Origin: Planctomycetaceae bacterium | GTDB lineage: Bacteria > Planctomycetota > Planctomycetia > Planctomycetales > Planctomycetaceae | Assembly: GCA_041398785.1 (NCBI GenBank) | Contig: JAWKUA010000049.1 | Coordinates: 1-17,512, forward strand | DNA: 17,512 bases | Direction of reading: 5' to 3' | Notes under the pieces: model-generated | The model's input: the letters and a program-made list of their open reading frames with translations, nothing else | Databases searched by the model: none | What the model was told of the DNA's origin: nothing | Program-made: the position numbers and the translations under genes | Shown: positions 1-6,651 of the stretch, one piece after another | Numbering within the stretch: the first letter of the stretch is position 1 | How the letters are laid out: each line of letters starts with the position of its first letter

Positions 1-63
1 CACGCTGCATTTATTGCCCCGGTCGCAGCTTCAAAGAAGTCCTGCGGTTGGACTTTTGGGATG

Positions 64-143
64 TGTCAGGAAATGTCAGGAATAATTCAGGGGCGTCAGT
101 GACGGACGGCGGACGTCAGGAGATGACAGGAGGCGACAGCCGT
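64..143. repeat. 10-bp-phased GTCAGG direct repeats upstream of the relaxase
   Basis: GTCAGG-like hexamers recur with a 10-base period: 65-70, 75-80, a variant shifted by one base at 86-91 (TTCAGG), 95-100 (GTCAGT), 115-120, 125-130 (GACAGG) and 135-140 (GACAGC). One position, around 105-110, is degenerate. The spacing is about one helical turn, so a bound protein would contact one DNA face. The array sits directly before the MobF relaxase gene, where oriT accessory-protein sites or autoregulatory operators are usually found. The repeats are visible in the sequence; the role is inferred. Confidence 0.5.
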
Positions 144-170
144 CCTTAGCTCTGCTAAGGGGAGACGTCT
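144..170. promoter_or_regulatory. Hairpin and palindrome, candidate oriT core
   Basis: CCTTAGC (144-150) and GCTAAGG (154-160) form a perfect 7-bp inverted repeat with a TCT loop. The palindrome AGACGTCT follows at 163-170. MobF-type origins of transfer commonly place an inverted repeat next to the nic site and close to the relaxase gene. I cannot match a known nic consensus, so the alternatives are an operator or a weak terminator of an upstream gene. Confidence 0.35.
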
Positions 171-243
171 GCCAATACAATTTGTGCTTTTCATCTGGTC
201 AGAATCGCTCTATGGTTGCTCACCGGGATTGGGGTGAGAGACC

Positions 244-2256
244 ATGTTGCGGATCAATGAAAGCAAGTCGGCCAGTCAGGCCAAGTGGTACTATACGCAG
301 GGACTTTCCGCGGAAGGCGAATACTATTCCCGTGACCAGGCTCAGCAGGATGTGGAGGCTCAATGGCACGGACAAACCGCTCACAGAATGGGACTGCAAG
401 GTGTTGTCGATCAGGAGGACTTTTATGCTCTGGCTGATCATCGGAATCCACAGACCGACGAGCCATTAACACCGCGAAAAAGTGATCAGCGGCGGGTCGG
501 GTATGACTTCACGTTTGATGTGCCGAAGTCTGTGTCGGTGTACTGGGCCCGTACGCGGGATGAACGTGTGGTGCAGCTGTTTCATGAGGCCGTGCAGGAG
601 ACGATGGCCGAGATTGAAACGTCGATGCAGACTCGCGTGCGGCGGAACGGCGAAAGCCGCGACCGCACGACGGGGAATATGGTCTGGGCGTCGTTCACGC
701 ATTACACCGCCCGGCCGGTGGACGGTCAGATTGATCCGCAGCTTCATCAGCACAACTTCGTGTTCAACGCGACGTGGGATGAGAAGGAACAACGCTACAA
801 GGCCGGGCAGTTTGGTGATCTGAAACGGAATGCTCCGTACTTTCAGGCGGCGGCGAATGCCCGGCTGGCGGGGAAACTTCGGCAGCACGGGTTTCAAACG
901 GTGCGAACCGAACACGGATTCGAGCTGGCGGGATTCACCGACGGCATGAAGGACGTGTTCTCGCGGCGAACGCAGCAGATTGAGCAGCAGGCGGCCTCGC
1001 TGGGGATTCATCACGCCGAAGACAAAGCTCAGCTCGGAGCGAAGGGCCGCGAACGAAAACGTGACGATGTCTCGCTGGCCGAACTTAAGCAGGACTGGGA
1101 CAGCCGATTGACGGATCGGGAATGGAAAGCGTTTCTCAGTCAGGCGTCCGGCGGTGGCGGAGAAGCGGTGAAACCAGTGACGGAGCGGCAGGCCGTTGAG
1201 CATGCTCTGGCTCACAAGTTCGCGGGCCAGTCGGTGGCGTCGGAGCGGGATGTGCTGAAGCCCGCTCTGGAGTTCGGAATTGGTTCGGTTTCCGTCGAGG
1301 GACTGAAAGCCGAACTGGCTGCCCATGCGGACGTGTTGTCCGTGACGACCGAGGACCGCACGCTGTTGACGACGAGGCGAGTGCTGGCCGAAGAACGACG
1401 AATGGTCGAGTTCGCTCGCGAGGGCCGGGGCACGGTGACGCCGCTGGTGGAGAACTCGCTCACGCTGCGGCCACCGGCCGACGATCCGGCGTTTTCATGG
1501 AAGCCGGACCAGAAAGCGGCCCTGCAACACGCTCTGTCTTCAACGGACCGGGTCGTGGCGATTCGGGGAGCGGCGGGAACCGGGAAATCGACCGTGCTGG
1601 CCGAGTATATTCATCAACTGGAAAGTCACGGCCTGACTGCGGTGGCGGTGGCTCCCTCGACGACAGCTCGTGACGAACTGAAGTTGCTGGGCGTGGACGC
1701 TCACACGGTGGCGAAGTTCGTGCAGAGTGACGAGCTGCAGAGTCAGTTGCAGCAGAAGGTGCTGATTGTCGACGAAGCCGGGCGGTGGAGGCACGCTCAG
1801 CATGTGACTTTGTTCGATGTGGCTCGCGAACGGGAATGCCCGGGTGCTGCTGGTGGGCGGCGAAGCAGCACGCGTCAGTCAGTGGCGCTTCAGCTGGTGC
1901 AGCAGGCCGGGATTCGTCCGGCCGAAATCACGCACATCACGCGTCAGAAGCCGCGGGACTATCGGGAAGCCGTGGAACTGCTCAGTCACGGCACGCCGAC
2001 GCAGACTCAGGAAGGCTTCGACCGGCTGAACGCGATGGGCGTGGTCCATGAAGTCGAGGACGACGAACGGTATCAGCTGCTCGCCGACAGTATCCTTGGA
2101 AGTCAGCCCGCCAGAAGAAGCAGGGCGGCAAATGCAAAGAAGGTTCTCGTCGTGAGTCCGACGCATGCCGAGGCGGACCGCACGACAGGCGTGATCGGAA
2201 CGCTGCCGGGAAGCCCGGGCATCTGGATGACTCAGAAACGGCGATGCTGCGGCTGA
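244..2256 (+). CDS. mobF: MobF (TrwC/TraI-type) conjugative relaxase-helicase, N-terminal part, frameshifted
   Basis: This encodes the relaxase and first helicase half of a conjugative relaxase that nicks and covalently binds oriT and unwinds the transferred strand. Residues 1-28 carry the paired tyrosines expected of MobF (Y16/Y17 and Y27/Y28). GYDFTFDVPKSVSV follows near 86-99. The metal-binding histidines are H153, H168 and H170 in a DPQLHQHNFVFN context. A RecD-like helicase domain has Walker A GAAGTGKST (442-450) and Walker B VLIVDEAG (506-513). A GGGTGAGAG ribosome site precedes ATG 244. Just after Walker B, at about 1770-1900, family-like residues hop between frames: LFDVARE lies in this frame, NARVLLVG in the next, KQHASV in a third, then this frame again. 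A further shift at about 2197-2205 moves the protein into the frame that starts at 2244, so the last ~17 residues of this ORF are not authentic. Family assignment is firm; functionality is doubtful. Confidence 0.9.
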   Translation: MLRINESKSASQAKWYYTQGLSAEGEYYSRDQAQQDVEAQWHGQTAHRMGLQGVVDQEDFYALADHRNPQTDEPLTPRKSDQRRVGYDFTFDVPKSVSVYWARTRDERVVQLFHEAVQETMAEIETSMQTRVRRNGESRDRTTGNMVWASFTHYTARPVDGQIDPQLHQHNFVFNATWDEKEQRYKAGQFGDLKRNAPYFQAAANARLAGKLRQHGFQTVRTEHGFELAGFTDGMKDVFSRRTQQIEQQAASLGIHHAEDKAQLGAKGRERKRDDVSLAELKQDWDSRLTDREWKAFLSQASGGGGEAVKPVTERQAVEHALAHKFAGQSVASERDVLKPALEFGIGSVSVEGLKAELAAHADVLSVTTEDRTLLTTRRVLAEERRMVEFAREGRGTVTPLVENSLTLRPPADDPAFSWKPDQKAALQHALSSTDRVVAIRGAAGTGKSTVLAEYIHQLESHGLTAVAVAPSTTARDELKLLGVDAHTVAKFVQSDELQSQLQQKVLIVDEAGRWRHAQHVTLFDVARERECPGAAGGRRSSTRQSVALQLVQQAGIRPAEITHITRQKPRDYREAVELLSHGTPTQTQEGFDRLNAMGVVHEVEDDERYQLLADSILGSQPARRSRAANAKKVLVVSPTHAEADRTTGVIGTLPGSPGIWMTQKRRCCG

Positions 2257-3188
2257 GGAATCTGCAGTGGACGGAAGCCGAGCGACAGGACGCGAAACGT
2301 TACCGCAGCGGTCAGGTGATTGAGTTCCACAAGGCGGTGAAAGCGAAAGACACGGTGGTGCTCGACATGGGCCGCGAAGGTCTGACGGTGAAAACTCGCA
2401 AGCAACCGGCAGCCGTGGGTTCGGGCGTGGAAGTTCGTCGACAACTCGACATGGGACGTGACGGGCCAACGGTGCGACGTCAGGTTGTTCGTGCTGCATC
2501 CGGCATTGGCTCCGGCGAACGGCTGGAAGTCACGGGCCACGACGAAACCGGCCGCGTGCAGGTTCGCAATCAACGCGGTCAGGTGCTGCAGCTTCCTCTG
2601 GAAAAAGCGGCGAAGTTCAACGTCTACAGTTCGGGTGAAGTAGCGATCGCCGCCGGTGACCGCATTCGGATCACGAAAAACGGCCAGACCGCCGACGGAA
2701 AACATCGGCTCAACAACGGCAGCCTGTATCAGGTGAAGCAGGTGGATGACCAGGGCCGGATGGAACTGCAGAACGGGTGGAAACTGCCGGCGAACTTCGG
2801 GCATCTGGCTCACGGTTACGTGACCACCAGCCACGCGAGTCAGGGCCGGACGGTGGACTATGCACTGCTGGCGATGAGTTCGTCGTCGTTCGCGGCGGCC
2901 AGTCGGGAAGGATTCTACGTGGCCAGCAGCCGGGCGAGGGAAGGGCTGCAGATTTTCACCGACGACAAGGAATCGCTCCGGAACTATGCGATTCAGAAGT
3001 CCAGCGAACGCATGGCGGCGATGGAACTCATCCGGCCTCCGGAACACGAACAACGCTTCCGCGAACGCGTGAAGGACATGTTTCAGCGGGCGACGGATTA
3101 CGCTCGCAACAAGATCGACACGATTCGTCGGCACGCCGGTGACTTGCTGAGTCACGGCCGACGACCGGGATGGGAGGCGCAGCGATGA
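2244..3188 (+). CDS. mobF: MobF relaxase-helicase, C-terminal helicase part (continuation after a frameshift)
   Basis: This is the second half of the relaxase-helicase, not an independent gene. Reading this frame backwards past its first ATG gives GHLDDSETAML, which continues naturally from SPTHAEADRTT of the upstream ORF after restoring one base near 2200. The UvrD/RecD-like C-terminal motifs are present: GYVTTSHASQGRTVDYA, then FYVASSRAREGLQIFTDD, the usual arginine-bearing final helicase motif. The composite gene 244-3188 would be about 980 residues, close to TrwC (966). The stop overlaps the next ATG (ATGA at 3185-3188), which points to translational coupling. The ATG at 2244 has no convincing ribosome site and probably does not serve as a start. 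Confidence 0.85.
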   Translation: MLRLRNLQWTEAERQDAKRYRSGQVIEFHKAVKAKDTVVLDMGREGLTVKTRKQPAAVGSGVEVRRQLDMGRDGPTVRRQVVRAASGIGSGERLEVTGHDETGRVQVRNQRGQVLQLPLEKAAKFNVYSSGEVAIAAGDRIRITKNGQTADGKHRLNNGSLYQVKQVDDQGRMELQNGWKLPANFGHLAHGYVTTSHASQGRTVDYALLAMSSSSFAAASREGFYVASSRAREGLQIFTDDKESLRNYAIQKSSERMAAMELIRPPEHEQRFRERVKDMFQRATDYARNKIDTIRRHAGDLLSHGRRPGWEAQR

Positions 3189-3694
3189 AAGACCGACCTT
3201 CTTCCGGCAGTTCGATCGCTGAACGTGTTCGCGGCACGACGGGCCGGGCGGCCGCTGCTGCTCCGACAGTGGAACTCGGGCCGAGTTACGACCGCGAAAA
3301 CGAAAACCGCGGACCGGCTCTGTCGATTCAGTTCCGGCTGCTCAACGGCAACTGCCTGACGGCCGAGTATGCGGCTCGCTGGGAAACTCTGTTCAATCCG
3401 TCGCAGGGCATCACGATGCACTTCAGCACCGGCCTGCGGGTGCTGATTAAAGGCCGCAATCTGCGGCGGCTGTACCAGGACTTGTCGCAGCACAAAGTCA
3501 CGGCGATCAATGAGCTCGACCGCGTACAGTCTCGGGTGGAATTCGCTGACCGCAACGTGCCGCTGGTGGAACGCATCGAACTGGATCGCGGCCGCATCGA
3601 CGCGGACACGGGACTGTGGATGGCGGGCGGCGGTTTCTTCGACCGCGACGACGGCCGCTGGGTGAGAACGGCGGCGACGGGGAGCGTGAACTGA
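3185..3694 (+). CDS. Relaxase-operon hypothetical protein
   Basis: This protein of 169 residues has no function I recognise. I chose ATG 3185 over the in-frame ATG at 3170 because it overlaps the relaxase stop as ATGA and has GGGAGG about 9 bases upstream. The N-terminus is Ser/Ala-rich and probably disordered (about residues 1-30). A compact region follows with a segment IQFRLLNGNCLTAEYAARWE and a later GLRVLIKGRNLRRLYQDL, which reads like an alpha/beta domain. The C-terminal third is acidic and arginine-rich. There is no signal peptide or membrane segment. Tight coupling to the relaxase suggests a transfer-associated role, but that is inference from position only. Confidence 0.75.
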   Translation: MKDRPSSGSSIAERVRGTTGRAAAAAPTVELGPSYDRENENRGPALSIQFRLLNGNCLTAEYAARWETLFNPSQGITMHFSTGLRVLIKGRNLRRLYQDLSQHKVTAINELDRVQSRVEFADRNVPLVERIELDRGRIDADTGLWMAGGGFFDRDDGRWVRTAATGSVN

Positions 3695-3701
3695 ACAGCA
3701 T

Positions 3702-3728
3702 CGCATCGGTCCGCGGCGGACCGATGCG
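3702..3728. terminator. Perfect 13-bp inverted repeat between convergent genes
   Basis: CGCATCGGTCCGC (3702-3714) and its exact complement (3716-3728) are separated by a single G. The structure sits 7 bases after the relaxase-operon stop and 20 bases from the stop of the convergent gene at 3749, the place for a bidirectional terminator. No T-tract follows on either strand, so it may act as a 3'-end-stabilising hairpin. Its 17-base core recurs at 10038-10054. Confidence 0.55.
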
Positions 3729-3748
3729 GTCAGGCTGTGCGGCGTGTG

Positions 3749-4042
3749 TCACCAGTCGATGATGTTCTGTTCGTCGTCGAAGGCATGGCCGGTGGCTTCC
3801 AGCACGGGATGCAGATCGGTGCCGGGCAGCAGTTCCGGATAAGCGGTTTCCAGCGGGTACACCAGCACGTTCGCGGCCCGGTCTTTGTCCAGTCGGATGC
3901 GGTGCAGATTCCGCAGACCCGGTCGGCAGTCCTGCGTGTCCCAGTGAACGACGGTCACGTCGACTCGGGGTGCTGTGGTGTAAACGTCTCGAACTTCGCC
4001 GTTGGCGACTTCGATGACAAGCTTGATTCGGGATTCGGTCAT
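3749..4042 (-). CDS. Small hypothetical accessory protein
   Basis: This encodes 97 residues starting MTESRIKLVIEVANGEVRDVY. The start is chosen because AAGGAGGAA lies immediately upstream (4045-4053 on the plus strand), the strongest ribosome site in this part; the longer reading to 4285 lacks support. The first half looks like a small beta-rich fold (IKLVIEVANGEVRDVYTT, then VDVTVVHWD), similar to what I recall of short uncharacterised plasmid and phage proteins with the same VANGEV-VY pattern. The C-terminus is acidic and ends EQNIIDW. It converges on the relaxase operon across the hairpin at 3702-3728. Function unknown. Confidence 0.7.
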   Translation of the reverse strand: MTESRIKLVIEVANGEVRDVYTTAPRVDVTVVHWDTQDCRPGLRNLHRIRLDKDRAANVLVYPLETAYPELLPGTDLHPVLEATGHAFDDEQNIIDW

Positions 4043-4336
4043 ATGTTCCTCCTTGAGGTTGGGGTGAAAATCAACGTGTTCGAACAGGCGAAACAGGCAG
4101 GGGAACCGCCGCTGTCCTGCCTGAAACCGCAGGCGAGCGCAGCGAGGGCATGGACAGCCCAAGGCGGAACCTCTGCCAAAACCGCCCGAACACAAGTTGA
4201 TGAAACCCCGCCGCAGGAACCGTCCGAATCGCGGGCAAGAAAGCCGGTATCGATGCGGTGGGTCAACGGCTGGGAAGATGTCCACAGCGTGACAATGTTT
4301 TTGACGGGTCGCAGAAACCCGTGGTAAGCTGTCGGC
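4043..4336. other. Divergent intergenic region
   Basis: This stretch separates the minus-strand gene at 3749-4042 from the plus-strand antitoxin at 4337. It holds an inverted repeat, CAGGCAGG (4094-4101) and CCTGCCTG (4116-4123), and at its right end the putative leaderless promoter of the antitoxin gene. Open frames here have no ribosome site and no recognisable motif. Confidence 0.5.
4301..4330 (+). promoter_or_regulatory. Putative sigma-70-type leaderless promoter of the antitoxin gene
   Basis: TTGACG (4301-4306), an 18-base spacer and TAAGCT (4325-4330) resemble -35 and -10 hexamers. The -10 ends exactly 6 bases before ATG 4337, so transcription would begin at or next to the start codon. 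No Shine-Dalgarno sequence lies between. The same arrangement, including a shared GTGGTAA, precedes the gene at 5217, which makes chance less likely. Confidence 0.5.
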
Positions 4337-4678
4337 ATGACAATGACCCTGCCACCCGATTGTGAAGAGTCCCTGCGTCAGCTCGTCGCTGACGGAGCGT
4401 TTCGCACTTTGGACGAGGCGCTTCGGGAGGCCATGCGGCTATTGGTACAAAGCGTGCAAGACTCCCACGACGCCGAAGCGGAGGCTCGGGAATCAGGTCA
4501 ACCGCTGTTTCCGGATCGGATCGACATTGATGAACTGGCTCGTCAACAGGGCGTGGGACCGGTCACCGATATCAGTTCGCTGGTCGGCGATTTCGCTCCG
4601 GACGAAGAAAATGTTGACGAATGGCTCCAGGAACTGCGGATGTTGAGAAAGGGAAAAGTTCCGGAGACACGTCGATGA
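4337..4678 (+). CDS. ParD/CopG-like ribbon-helix-helix antitoxin
   Basis: The 113-residue product begins MTMTLPPDCEESLRQLV, and DGAFRTLDEALREAMRLL follows. That beta-strand, helix, turn, helix pattern is typical of ParD-type ribbon-helix-helix antitoxins, which bind their own promoter as dimers and neutralise a partner toxin with the C-terminal tail. The tail DISSLVGDFAPDEENVDEWLQELR is acidic, as expected of a toxin-binding segment. The gene overlaps the next one as ATGA (4675-4678). The usual RelE/ParE or PIN toxin partner is not directly downstream; the gene there looks like a second antitoxin. The assignment is by pattern; the exact partner is unknown. Confidence 0.65.
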   Translation: MTMTLPPDCEESLRQLVADGAFRTLDEALREAMRLLVQSVQDSHDAEAEARESGQPLFPDRIDIDELARQQGVGPVTDISSLVGDFAPDEENVDEWLQELRMLRKGKVPETRR

Positions 4679-5064
4679 AAGACACGAGGCCAATGGTCGG
4701 TCAGTCACAGAAGTCGAAACGTCAGGTGGCAACAAATCGCGAACGCCTCTTGACCGTGGAGAGACTGCCTGATCCTCCGGTCGATGATTTGGGCATCGAT
4801 CCTCCCTGTGAACTTCCGCACCCGCCGGGACAGCGAGTGATTGCTTGTCCGGGACTTGAGCGTCTGCCTGACCCGATCACAACGGATGCGGATACCGTAC
4901 CGATGAATGACACGATGCCCGAAACCAATGACCGCGACGCACGACTGCGGAGAATGCAGGAACTGCGGCAGCAGTACCTCGATTCAGGCGGCACACTGCT
5001 GACCGCGGAAGAAGTCAACCGCGAAGTGGCTGAACGCCGCGGCGAACGTTACACGGAAGAGTAG
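4675..5064 (+). CDS. Antitoxin-like protein with proline-rich N-terminal extension
   Basis: This 129-residue ORF starts in ATGA overlap with the upstream antitoxin. The first ~75 residues are polar and proline-rich, with ERLPDP occurring twice, and look disordered. An in-frame ATG at 4903 would give a 53-residue protein whose core RMQELRQQYLDSGGTLLTAEEVNREVAERRGE resembles short antitoxin-type proteins that I recall next to PIN-domain toxins in planctomycetes and cyanobacteria. A PIN-domain start follows only three bases after the stop, in agreement. The long form may be a fusion or an overlong reading; ribosome sites do not decide it. Confidence 0.55.
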   Translation: MKDTRPMVGQSQKSKRQVATNRERLLTVERLPDPPVDDLGIDPPCELPHPPGQRVIACPGLERLPDPITTDADTVPMNDTMPETNDRDARLRRMQELRQQYLDSGGTLLTAEEVNREVAERRGERYTEE

Positions 5065-5067
5065 CTC

Positions 5068-5178
5068 GTGGCACAAACACGGATGTTCATTGATACCGGC
5101 GTGCTGATCATGGCCTTTCGCGGGCCGGAGCCGATGGCAACGACCGCCCGGCAGTGGACCGCATCTATCAGTGAATAG
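5068..5178 (+). pseudogene. Truncated PIN-domain (VapC-like) toxin
   Basis: From GTG 5068 the frame reads VAQTRMFIDTGVLIMAFRG and ends at TAG 5176 after 36 residues. FIDTGVLIMAFRG is the first beta-strand and helix of a PIN-domain ribonuclease, with the first catalytic aspartate in IDTGVLI. A complete PIN toxin is about 130 residues and needs three further acidic residues, none of which is present. The similarity stops near ARQW, and the promoter of the next gene begins within a few bases. The gene begins three bases after the antitoxin-like ORF, as in a normal operon. It is too short to be active. Confidence 0.65.
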
Positions 5179-5181
5179 ATT

Positions 5182-5210
5182 TTGACCAAACGTCCGTTCC
5201 GTGGTAATCT
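5182..5210 (+). promoter_or_regulatory. Putative leaderless promoter of the HNH unit
   Basis: TTGACC (5182-5187), a 17-base spacer and TAATCT (5205-5210) precede ATG 5217 with 6 bases between the -10 and the start codon, and no ribosome site. The layout is nearly superimposable on the promoter at 4301-4330. Confidence 0.5.
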
Positions 5211-5216
5211 CATCCC

Positions 5217-5495
5217 ATGACGCAATTGACGACCGAATACAGTGAAGCGGCGATCTTCAGCCGGTTAATTGAAGCTCAGGCGGAACCGCTTTCGCCTGAA
5301 CTGGCCGGTCACATTTTGTCGCTGCAGCTTTCGCCGCAGGACGAGCGTCGGCTCGATGAACTGCTTCCGAAAGCGCAGGACGGCACGCTCACGGCGGAAG
5401 AGAAGGACGAACTGGAGAGCCTGAATCATATCGCCGATCTGCTGTCTCTGTGGCAGTCGCGGGCTCGTCGCGTTCTGCAGACCACGCGTCATTGA
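5217..5495 (+). CDS. HNH-associated conserved hypothetical protein
   Basis: The 92-residue product begins MTQLTTEYSEAAIFSRLIEA. It looks almost entirely alpha-helical and charged, with SPELAGHILSLQLSPQDERRLDELLPKAQDGTLTAEEKDELESL resembling a pair of amphipathic helices. I recall this family (EYSEAAIFSR near the start, helical DELxxKAxxGTLTxEE core) as a frequent upstream partner of small HNH nucleases in planctomycetes and cyanobacteria. Only 12 bases separate it from the HNH gene, so the two are probably co-transcribed. A role as antitoxin, immunity or DNA-targeting partner is possible but not shown. Confidence 0.7.
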   Translation: MTQLTTEYSEAAIFSRLIEAQAEPLSPELAGHILSLQLSPQDERRLDELLPKAQDGTLTAEEKDELESLNHIADLLSLWQSRARRVLQTTRH

Positions 5496-5507
5496 CCGGC
5501 AGCCTGC

Positions 5508-5912
5508 ATGGACGCTTCTATCACCAGACAGGTTCGCGAGCGGGCGAACAACTGCTGCGAGTACTGCCGGATGCCGCAGGCTTATCATGTGCGGACGTTC
5601 GCCGTCGACCACGTCATTGCCCGCCAGCATCAGGGGGAAACACAACTCGGGAACCTGGCACTGGCCTGCCTGCGATGCAACAGTCATAAGGGGCCAAACA
5701 TCGCGGGACTTTCGCCGGACAGTGGTGAGCTGACGCCACTGTTTCATCCGCGTACCGATGACTGGGACGCTCATTTCCACTGGAATGGTCCATACATCGT
5801 AGGCAGAACGGCCATCGGTCGGACCACGATCGAACTGCTGACGATGAATCATCCGGACTACGTGGCACTTCGGAAGTCGCTGATTGAAGAAGGCGTGTTC
5901 CCTCCGACCTGA
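5508..5912 (+). CDS. HNH endonuclease
   Basis: This intact 134-residue HNH nuclease would cleave DNA with a beta-beta-alpha-metal active site. C17/C20 and C54/C57 form the structural zinc ribbon. VDH at 33-35 supplies the catalytic histidine, N49 the central asparagine, and the NSHKG segment (58-62) the last histidine, H60. The C-terminal half has the segments GELTPLFHPRTDDW and GRTAIGRTTIELL, which I recall as conserved in this stand-alone HNH family. There is no strong ribosome site before ATG 5508, so translation may be coupled to the gene ending at 5495. Possible roles are a toxin, a defence nuclease or a homing-type enzyme; the sequence does not separate them. Confidence 0.85.
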   Translation: MDASITRQVRERANNCCEYCRMPQAYHVRTFAVDHVIARQHQGETQLGNLALACLRCNSHKGPNIAGLSPDSGELTPLFHPRTDDWDAHFHWNGPYIVGRTAIGRTTIELLTMNHPDYVALRKSLIEEGVFPPT

Positions 5913-6650
5913 GAACCACAGCAGTGCGGTCGTCATCCTGTCGCTGGAGCCACGGGCATCCGCCCTGCGACAGCGGTCCGCGGCTTTGTGGCTGTGCAGC
6001 TTCGTTGGCGTGAAACAGAAACGAGAAGTGCCCCTTGCACTTTTTTAAGGCAAGGGGGCAACGCTTTTGAAACCGGGGACGTGCGGTCAGGGCCGATGGA
6101 CGAGGAGGGCACCGGTCTGCACAAGCCGGGACGGCACGGAAGACCGGGAGGGGCCGCGTTCGTCGCGTGGCTCCGAGCCTTGACGGCACGGGGGTGGAAC
6201 CCCGCGAAACGAACAACCGCCGCCGACAGGCGAACAATCTCCGCATTCGCGAAGCGGTTTCCCTGACGAGACGTCAAGCGGAGCGGGCGGCTCGTGAAGG
6301 AACCGGCGGAGCGTGCGATTCCATGCGATTCCGTAAGCTGACTGCTGAAGCGAGTCCGGATGACTCGCAAAGGTGTCAGGTGACGGCGGCAGCCCGGATG
6401 GTTGCCGAATCCACCGGGACCGGATGTTCCGTACCAACAACCGTCGCCATCGGCGAACCTTGTTCCCGCACCAGTGGGCGAAAGGGGCGGCGGCCGTCCG
6501 CGTCAGCGACCGCAGCGAAGCGCAGCCCGATAGCACGCGACCGGCGATCAGCCGGGGTGCCATCACCTAGGAAGTGTCCCACTAAAGAACACAGCGACCG
6601 TTGTCGTGACAGAACTTTGCGTCGCGTGAGATGCAGGAACGAATTAGAAG
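5913..6650. other. Gene-poor intergenic region
   Basis: About 740 bases with no gene I can support. The longest open frame (plus strand, 6167-6727) is Arg/Ala/Ser-rich without a recognisable motif or ribosome site. It runs into the end of a real minus-strand gene, so I treat it as noncoding. The region contains the hairpin at 6031-6057. It could hide a decayed gene. Confidence 0.5.
6031..6057. repeat. CCCCTTGC/GCAAGGGG inverted repeat
   Basis: CCCCTTGC (6031-6038) and GCAAGGGG (6050-6057) flank an 11-base T-rich loop, and the stem extends outward (GTG/GCA) with one bulge. It lies 120 bases past the HNH stop. There is no T-tract after the stem, so it is not a standard intrinsic terminator. 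Confidence 0.4.
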
Positions 6651-6651
6651 A

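Noticed and set aside
64..143. CRISPR array or plasmid-replication iterons
   Set aside because: The repeat unit is 6-10 bases with no spacers, so it is not CRISPR. No Rep gene is adjacent, so replication iterons are less likely than oriT or operator sites.
466..1326. 286-residue minus-strand open frame opposite the relaxase
   Set aside because: It lies antisense to the well-supported relaxase domain; the sequence is Arg/His-rich with no motif, a shadow of a GC-rich gene.
1770..1900. Programmed ribosomal frameshifting in the relaxase
   Set aside because: Several shifts in both directions occur within about 130 bases without a slippery heptamer or downstream pseudoknot; multiple indels explain it better.
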